Shown here: positions 18,012-24,668 of the stretch, in pieces
Numbering within the stretch: the first letter of the stretch is position 1
Layout of the letters: each line of letters starts with the position of its first letter
DNA from: Pelargonium nanum
Lineage: Eukaryota > Streptophyta > Magnoliopsida > Geraniales > Geraniaceae
Length of the DNA stretch: 24,668 bases
Assembly: GCA_036897485.1 (NCBI GenBank)
Contig: JAYMTF010001278.1
Coordinates: 1 to 24,668 of the forward strand
Direction of reading: 5' to 3'
Made by a program: the position numbers and the translations under genes
The notes under the pieces: generated by a model
Told to the model about the DNA's origin: nothing
Databases searched by the model: none
What the model saw: only the letters and a program-made list of their open reading frames with translations

Positions 18012-21000
18012 TCAGTCTGCATCTTTTACTTCTGCCTCAATATCAACAATTCCGGCGGAAGATTGATTTCCTGTGCAATTATAATGTAATCATCTCCTTG
18101 CATATATCTAATGAAAATTGAAAACACAAAAGGAGAAAAAAGAAGCAAAATATTGTGTTTGAAAAGTTGTTGGAAGCTGTTACATTGCACACAATATTAC
18201 CCTTCTCTGTCCCGATACGAGTGTCCATTTTTCTATTTCTCTAAAAATTACGTATAAGTTAGTTAGGACTAGACTTTCTTCTCTTGTTATAATCAATACA
18301 AAGGGTTTCAATTATCATCATTTAGGATATTGTTTGTAATACATGCATGACTGACCAAAAAAGCAAGCTGACACTCGTTTTGAGAGATTTCTGGGAGAAT
18401 GTGGACACTCGTTTATAAACGAAGAGAGTAGATAGTAAAGGTTAGAAGAAGCACAAGCAAACCTCTCTTGGGAGGAGGAGAGAAATCATTGAACATTTGT
18501 CCGAATCGAGGTTGATTTGAGAACATCACAGGTTCGCTCACAAACTTGTCGTCCTCCACTGGATTTGAGCAAAATGTCATGAAACACAAAGGACATATCA
18601 ATCATAATAGGTTCCACCAGAATTCTGAAAAATGGTAGACTAGCTTTTACCTGAAAAGGGTTGGGTGCAGAAAGGGCATAGCTGCACTTCATTGTTCACC
18701 GTAGATCTTCAAGAAATCATATTACCATCCAAATTAGATAACTTATAGCGCAAACCATAGGGACAGAACATAAATTAGCACGGGATCATTACAAGTTTCG
18801 ATTGCTCTTACTTGAGAATCTGAAAACTGTTTCCACAGTTCGGGCACTGCACATAATTCAGAAAGTACAAAGAAAACAAGTTACTAGAGGCACAATATAG
18901 TGAAGCATGATCAACATACTTCTTCATACTCATCATGCGAATGAAGAGACAATGCAACATGTTGAACTTGTCAAATGAAGAGACAATACAACATGAAAAA
19001 CTGAAGTAATAAAGTGGCAATTTTGTACATGATGTTCCAGAGCTCATTTAGATGCTGTTGTAAGAGAAAATAATGATTAAAGAACAAAGGAAACTCACTG
19101 TGCCTTGAAGACGGTCTCGTCCTGCCCACCAGAGAAAAGCTCCCAAACCCAAGATAGGGAGCAGAACAGCAAAGAGCTGAATGCAAAAATCCAACCAATC
19201 ATATCCAATAATATATGTTCATGTCAAGGATGGTATAAATGATTGAGACTACCAACATGAGTGACAGATATTGATTGTTTCCTAAAACAATGATGGGTTT
19301 GTAAGAGCAGCAACTCATGCAAACTCAAGTCAAAGTAATGCCGTGAAATTGGCAGATCAGCTAAATCATCTCAATGTTTTGAACCATTCTTTTGGTTTGC
19401 AACAAAGAATATTGTTGATAAATGGTCAAGGGTACTGTTAATCGTGATGCGATTTTTTGACCTAGGGCCCTAGGCAGCCTTAGCCAAATCTTGTCCACGG
19501 AATTAGACCTCGAGATGCTAATCCTTCAAACCTAGGTCTTGAAATGAATGAACATACAAGACATACATGTTAAGTGAAAACTAGTACGTGTGCCTAGAAT
19601 TCACATATGTTGTGAGGGTATGAATCTCTACAAAGTAAAATTGCAATACTACAAGAAATGTAAATGGGGGTTTTAAAATACCAACACTTCCTCCATCTAA
19701 GACGGGGCTATTTAAAATCACAATGGGTGATAAGGTGGCGGTGCACTCTAATTGGCCAAGAGTGATGTCAACATGATAAGTAACCTCATTAATGATGACC
19801 TCTTTGGATTCCAAGAAAACCTGTAGAGGAGCTTCTCATGGCAGGCCAGACTGAGGGGTCCTTTGGTTATCTCTAGGAAGTCTTGGAGCCCCTACTAACT
19901 TAAGTCTCACACTTGGCACCAACACATAGTGTGACAAGAGCCAAAGGAGGGCCAACCACAGGGCACGGTTCGGAGCCAGAAGGAGAAGCTCTCCTCAGAA
20001 GATCTTCGGAGAAGCAGGAGGAGAGGAGAGGAGAGGAGAGTGTTGTTGCAGGGTTCCAAGTGAAGGTCCCAAGTTGAGATTACTAGTGATAGTTTCAGGA
20101 GAGGCCCCCAAGGGACAAACTAGAAGAGATCTCAAGAGAGTTATTAAAGGGGAGTGCCCAAGGGGAAGCATCAAATGGGACTTCCAAGGGTAAACATTTA
20201 AAGAGGACTCCAAGGGAGAAACCAAGGAGGGTAACAAGGGAGCTACCAAGGTGGGTTACAAGAGAGCTACCAAGAAGGATTGTCTAAGAGCTAGATGATA
20301 AGATAAACTAATGCCTTCATGTTCCGGTGGGTCCATGATCAATGAGTGAGACTCAGGGCGAGGAGAGCAGGGAAAGGTGAAAAGAGCTTGGTTGCAAGGA
20401 GGCACAATGTGTCCCTGCTCGGTAGCCGAACTCAGTAGCCGAGTGAGAGTGTCATACAGAGTGTCCCATACACTCATTACCCGAGAGCGTCACACTGTGT
20501 GCCTTAATATCCTTAGTTGTTTGCCAAGTTTGGTTCTTTTCATGGTTTCCGAATGGATTCTTTTGCGGGTCTTTAACTATTCAGCTTTGGCAATACTAAG
20601 GGTGACGTGCCTCCCGAGTATGTCAATCCTTCACTAGTCAAATTAGGGCTAAATTTTTTATGCTTCATCAAATTGCTTTATCAAACTAAGGATATACTTC
20701 AACTTGAGATATGTTTTGAAGGTATGGTCGTATGGATCCTAAAACTAAAGCCGCCATGGTACAAAATGCCATGATTTCAAGTTTACAACATCAAGTGTGT
20801 CAATGGCTACCATTTCAGAAATGGTAAACATGATACATCAATACAGTGTCCAATTCAATAAATACAAAATAGGGTTAATCAAACTCTAACTTAGGCACCA
20901 AAATGCAAGCCAACCTCTAAGGAACTCGTACAGAGGAAAAAAACATACCGTAATGGAAACGACAGTGTCCACAACCCAACCAATAGCATCAAAAAGCAAG

Positions 21001-21362
21001 CCAATCTGCCCAGTCAATGAAAGATAAGTCAGCCCGACAGCCAAAGCAATATTACCCAAAAGCCTCCCATTCATACCACTGTCTCTTCCACCACCACCAC
21101 CACCACCACCATTAAACCCAAATCCCTTCACCAGAACCACCCTTTTCTTCATCCTCAGCCTCTCATCTTCCACCCAAATCCCATCTCTTCCTCCTCTTGC
21201 CACTCCCTGAAAAACCCAGTTCGAATTGAACCTGTTTTGATATAAAGACACAATCTTTGTTCTCCTCAGAGAGCAACAGCTTCTGGGTTTCTTGCGAAAT
21301 TCATCCCGAGGGACGCCGGAAGTTGAGAAATTGATGGATATGTTTAGAAGTGTTGTGGACAT
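18012..21362 (-). CDS. predicted plastid membrane protein with CX2C-X17-CX2C zinc-ribbon-like domain (copy A)
   Basis: Six exons join in frame: 21362-20949, 19176-19099, 18846-18812, 18706-18651, 18558-18463 and 18070-18012 (738 nt, 245 aa, TGA stop). All borders are GT-AG. Residues 1 to about 55 are rich in Ser, Arg and Asn and poor in acids, like a chloroplast transit peptide. A Gly run (85-92) comes from a CCA/GGT trinucleotide repeat. Hydrophobic stretches at about 101-117 and about 130-160 suggest two membrane segments. Then come C165PNC168 and C186PFC189, a likely zinc-binding pair, and an acidic tail ending DIEAEVKDAD. I do not recognise a named family; DnaJ-type Cys-rich or rubredoxin-like plastid proteins are possible comparisons only. 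Its paralogue B lies upstream, with B's stop 831 bp from this ATG. Exon phases 0,0,2,1,1 are the same in B, which supports the model. Confidence 0.8.
20018..20041 (+). repeat. (GGAGA)n microsatellite
   Basis: AGGAGAGGAGAGGAGAGGAG repeats of 5 bp lie inside the intron 1 insertion of copy A. Confidence 0.8.
20051..20280. repeat. degenerate 22-30 bp tandem repeat, CCAAGGG core
   Basis: Cores such as CCAAGTGAAGG, CCCAAGGGAC, CCCAAGGGGAAGC, TCCAAGGGTAAAC, TCCAAGGGAGAAACC and ACAAGGGAGCTACCAAGG follow each other every 20-30 bp. The last two units (20232-20255 and 20256-20279) form a clear 24-bp pair. On the minus strand the array is open for 84 codons and gives a PLxSL-rich repetitive peptide. It is probably non-coding. 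Confidence 0.6.
21088..21110 (-). repeat. CCA/TGG trinucleotide repeat coding poly-Gly in copy A
   Basis: A run of CCA units in the + strand reads as eight consecutive Gly codons in exon 1 of copy A, between the predicted transit peptide and the first membrane segment. It is likely to vary in length between alleles. Confidence 0.8.
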
Positions 21363-21540
21363 AGCAAAGATGGTGTGCTTGAGCTAATACAGAGCACAGT
21401 TCTTCTGAGAACAGGAAATTTGATATTTTTATCTTTCTATTTTTGTGCTAAAAGGATGTTTTTTTTTTTTTTTGTGGGGATGGCATGGCTTGGCTGCAGG
21501 TATTTGACAGTTGCCAATTATTAATTCTGTGAGAGAATGC

Positions 21541-21546
21541 CACGTG
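21541..21546 (-). promoter_or_regulatory. G-box/ABRE (GACACGTGGC) upstream of copy A
   Basis: On the minus strand the site reads GACACGTGGC, a full G-box with ABRE context, about 180 nt before the ATG. G-boxes are bound by bZIP and bHLH (PIF-type) factors and are common in light- and ABA-responsive promoters, which would fit a plastid protein. An AT-rich GATAAAAATATC (21422-21433) lies between it and the ATG and may act as a TATA element. Confidence 0.5.
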
Positions 21547-21570
21547 TCATTTTGATGGCCAGGTTGGAAT

Positions 21571-21572
<2 letters not shown>

Positions 21573-21607
<35 letters not shown>
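21573..21607. repeat. 35-bp poly-T (poly-A) tract
   Basis: An uninterrupted T run on the + strand lies between the two duplicated copies, upstream of the G-box of copy A. It may be the relic of a retroposon tail or simple slippage; no retroposon body is seen beside it. Confidence 0.7.
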
Positions 21608-21609
<2 letters not shown>

Positions 21610-22192
21610 ATTGTTGTATTTTATGAGTACTACATTTTTCTTATTTCATATGTAAAATTACTACAATCAGAAAATTGCATATCTAATGTTTGAACATTAC
21701 AATGAACAATCTGCATCAGAAGATCACACTCCATGCAGAGAATAGCCGAATAGGACTCAACAGCACTGTCAAATCTGCATCAAAAGATGATAAATAGGCT
21801 ACACTATGGCACAACATCACTGGCAAAACTTAATATACAGATTCAATGTCACTTGGTTCTGTATCCCTCCTCTCTAGCAAAACAAATCTACTTGCAGCTA
21901 ATTCCCCATGATCTCGCTTTGCTCTGTAATCGTTTCTGACAATCTCTGATCAGTATGACGGTTTTATACCTGCGTCGGTGACTATTCTCATAGGGAAGCA
22001 TCTACAACAAATTTCAGGAAAAAGAATGGTGTTAGAGAGCTGAAGAATATTACTTTATACAGAGGAAATAAATTGGCTGAAACTGCCATTTACTTTTCTA
22101 CCGTAAACATGCATTTCGATAGTACACGCTACATAGTATAAGTGCAATTACAAGTCTTTAAGTACATAGAGAATTATCCTCGTACCGTAGCC

Positions 22193-24668
22193 CTACTCTG
22201 CATCTAGTATTTCAGCCTCAATATCAACAAATCCGCCAGTAGATATCCCTCCTGTGCAAAACAGGGTAACAAATCAAGGATTCATATACAGATGTGTGAA
22301 TAGATGTACACACTACACAGATGCAGAGACATTTTTAAACATTGGCAAAACTTCTTATGATAACATTGTTAAAACTTAAATGCAAGCAGTAAATGCTGGA
22401 TGTGACAATATATATAATGAAAACAAATGCAGGCAAACCTTTCTTTAAAGGTTGGAGGTCCTTAAGTATTTCTTCGGATGGAGGTTGATTTGAGAACTCC
22501 ACAGGTTTAAGCACAAACTTTTTATCCACCACTGAATTCAAGCAAAACATCATGAAACACAAAGGACATGTCAATCATAAAAACTTCCACCAGAATTCTA
22601 AAATGAAAGAGAAATGACTGATTTGATAATATAAAAAATACTTGCTAAATGTCTAGAGTATAGTTACTATTTTAAACTATTGATCACTGCATTGCAGTAG
22701 CATACTTCCATTTCTGAATTCAAACTGCACCCTGAATCATATGCTCACAGTTCCCTTTTATTCAAAAAAGGGAAGGCTTAGCTTTTACCTTCAAAAGGTT
22801 CGGCGCAGATAGGGCATCGCTTCTGTATACCTTTCCACGAGTTTCTTCAAGAAAATATGTTACCATCCAAGTTAGATCACTTTTAGCACAAACCATAGAG
22901 ATAGAATATAAATTAGCTCAGATCATCATGAGTTTTAATTGCTCTTACTCGAAAATCACAAACTCTTTTCCACAAGTCGGGCACTGCACATGAATCAGAA
23001 AGTGCAAAGGAAAACTAGTTACAAGAGACTCGAGATAGCGAAGCATGATCAACATATTACCCAAATAAAACTTCTTTCCAAATTCTGCTATTTCATGTTA
23101 CAAAAAGTGAGATGCTATTGAAGCCGCGATTCACGATACGGAACAGAAGTTCCAAATCGTGGAACAATAGCAATCCAAAGCACAAAATTTGGCGTTCCCA
23201 TTGCTACATGGTTCAGTTCCATCAACAAATAATAAATACTTGTGAATTATAATTGGACAAAACAAAAATTAATAGTATATAATAGTCCACATGTACTAAA
23301 ACTAGTGCATATATAATTATATATAGACCTAAAAATTATTGAATATGCTTTGGTTAGTTTATATTTTTAAAGTAATATTATCATATATATTTTTAAAAAT
23401 GTTCCGCAACGCACAAATGTTTTTCATTCCAAAGAAGCCTATCCCCAAAGTTCTGCATTCCTGTTTTCGCTACATGTACCAATACGTTCCACTATCTAGA
23501 ATCCATACTGTATTATATATATAAGCCCACATGAATTGCCAGGAGGAAGCAAGAAAATTGAGAAACTGTAGTCACAATAAAGATTTTAAGCAAACAAAAT
23601 AAAAATTTCAAGTCTTTCATCTCTTGAATTCCTAACACTTAAATGTTTTTATATATTCTTTCCCCAAACACAAGGAACCATCAAGAAAATATTCAGATAT
23701 TAAGTTGGTAACTTTATAACAAGGGCCCTCTCAATGTATCCTTAACAAAACACTAAAGTTTTAAGTTCTCAATGTTGAACTTGTCAAATGAAGGAACAAG
23801 GCAACATGAAAAGGTTAGTAATGAAACAACGACATTTATAAAAAGCAAGCATATATGCTTTTATAAGAGAAGGTAAATAAAAATAAAGAACATAAGAAAC
23901 TTACTAAGCCTCCAACCAAATCTCGTGTGTTCCACCAGACAAAAATTTGCCAACCCCCAATAAGTACCACAAGAGTAACTATCTGAATGCAAAAATGAAA
24001 CCAATCATATCCACTAGCATATGTGAATGTCAAGGACATACAAATGATTGAGGCAACCAACATGAGCAGCCGCTGTCACTTTTATCGTAAAACAAAGATG
24101 GGTGTGTACGAGGAGCAACTCATGCATAGGTCTAATGTAATGAATCTGACAGATCGGCTATACAGATCAATATTTGGAACCGTTCTTAAGAGTTGCAACA
24201 AAGAATACTGTTGATAAATGACAATTGACTGCATTATGTAACTAAGAAAATAGTTCAAATTTAAGAAACGCTCTGAAGGTATGGATCCGAAAAACTAGAG
24301 TTGTTACTATATGAAATGCCATTATTTCAAGTTTATAATATCAAGTATCAATACCCACTATTTCAGAAATGGTAAAAGTGCTCAATTAATAGTGTCCAAT
24401 TCAATAAATAGAAAACAGGGTTGGGCCAATTGAACAAAACATTTGAGACAAGAGAGCAAATTTCAACCTATCAAAACTAAGGTAAAACATTACTAGTACA
24501 GTATCTACAACACAGTAGATCAAAACTAACCTAAACCCTAAACCCTGAATCCAGCATACAGGAGAAATCAGGATCCAAATAAATTCTAGAGAAGAAAGAG
24601 AACAATTAACATACCGTAATCCAAATGATATTGCTAAAAAACCACACAACACCATCAAAAACCAAGCC
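22193..24668 (-). CDS. paralogue of the zinc-ribbon-like membrane protein (copy B), 5' end outside window
   Basis: Exons visible are 24668-24615 (partial, in phase), 23982-23905, 22983-22949, 22844-22789, 22531-22439 and 22251-22193, giving 124 residues and a TAG stop. Every visible exon matches copy A in length and phase except exon 5, which is one codon shorter. The first visible residues GLVFDGVVWFF match GLLFDAIGWVV of copy A. The Cys pairs are kept with the same spacing (CPTC, 17 residues, CPIC), as is VDIEAE near the C terminus, while the residues between have changed strongly (GKEFVIFENSWKG versus GNSFQILKSTVNN). The pattern suggests a functional gene under selection on the Cys residues rather than a pseudogene. 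Its promoter and transit peptide must lie to the right of the window. Confidence 0.8.
24531..24548. promoter_or_regulatory. telo-box-like motif in intron 1 of copy B
   Basis: CTAAACCCTAAACCCTGA holds two overlapping AAACCCT units, the plant telo-box. Telo-boxes occur near the 5' ends of many plant genes for translation and organelle functions and recruit Telobox-binding factors. The site lies about 67 nt inside intron 1. The matching position in copy A (near 20885-20900) lacks it. Confidence 0.35.

Larger units (their letters stand above)
19430..20710. mobile_element. about 1.2-kb insertion in intron 1 of copy A
   Basis: Intron 1 is about 1772 bp in copy A but 632 bp in copy B. The sequences match up to about 19428 / 24214 and again from about 20715 (TTTGAAGGTATGG) / 24273 (TCTGAAGGTATGG), so the extra DNA falls between. 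Inside are TACTACAAGAAAT (about 19650), which resembles the CACTA transposon terminus CACTACAAGAAA, a (GGAGA)n run and a degenerate tandem repeat. The opposite terminus TTTCTTGTAGTG was not found, so the class is open. A deletion in copy B is the alternative. Confidence 0.5.
17600..24668 (-). repeat. tandem segmental duplication (genes A and B)
   Basis: Copy 1 (about 17600-21370) and copy 2 (about 21690 to beyond the window) share not only six exons but also introns and 3' flanks. For example 'CTGTCAAATCTGCATCAAAAGAT' occurs at 17665 and 21767, 'TTGCAACAAAGAATA' at about 19397 and 24193, and 'GTGTCCAATTCAATAAATA' in intron 1 of both. Head-to-tail order on the same strand indicates unequal crossing-over. 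Protein divergence is considerable, so the event is not recent. Confidence 0.85.

Noticed and set aside
19995..20249. 84-codon repetitive PLxSL-rich frame on -
   Set aside because: Explained by the period and composition of the tandem repeat; no start context and no homologue recognised.
21429..21611. 60-codon frame on - with a poly-Lys start
   Set aside because: Product of the 35-bp poly-T tract and the promoter of copy A.
1..24668. CRISPR arrays, operons, bacterial promoters, tRNA or rRNA genes
   Set aside because: The window is plant nuclear DNA; the tRNA-like sequences have SINE layout and lack cloverleaf continuity, and no regularly spaced repeat with unique spacers exists.

Overview
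The window reads as nuclear DNA of a eudicot plant. It is AT-rich, its genes carry GT-AG introns, it holds an intact coiled-coil NB-ARC LRR immune receptor of the RPS2/At4g27190-like class, and the intergenic space is full of short transposons (SINEs, hAT-type MITEs, a Mutator-like long-TIR element). I cannot name the species.

Layout. Positions 1-3900 hold no confident gene: a 30-bp repeat at the left edge, a hAT-type MITE with a perfect 8-bp target duplication (306-816), two SINE-like stretches and several local duplications. A CT-rich leader ending in a consensus splice donor lies near 3955-4019 and could be the first non-coding exon of the resistance gene. If so, its first intron is about 4.9 kb and has collected a long-TIR element carrying a GC-rich acidic gene-like fragment (4323-5642), a SINE with a 14-bp target duplication (7870-8024) and a hAT-type MITE (8419-8690). 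The resistance gene itself (9306-12329, + strand, 1007 aa) is one uninterrupted coding exon with every NB-ARC motif intact. A likely 3' UTR intron begins 2 nt after its stop codon.

Downstream come a small two-exon gene of unknown function (13391-15437, + strand, 143 aa), a SINE and a roughly 235-bp fold-back element. The right third (about 17600 to the edge) is a tandem duplication on the - strand of a six-exon gene for a predicted plastid membrane protein with a CX2C-X17-CX2C zinc-ribbon-like domain. Copy A (18012-21362) is complete at 245 aa. Copy B (22193 to beyond 24668) lacks its 5' end in this window. Exon lengths and phases match between the copies almost exactly, while copy A alone has an insertion of about 1.2 kb in intron 1 that contains a degenerate CCAAGGG-type tandem repeat.

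The neighbouring genes show no sign of acting in one pathway; this is ordinary mixed plant gene order. The best candidates for something undescribed are the zinc-ribbon pair, the gene-fragment-carrying TIR element and the fold-back repeat. All gene models other than the single-exon receptor are my own splice assignments by eye, supported by frame closure and, for A and B, by agreement between the copies.
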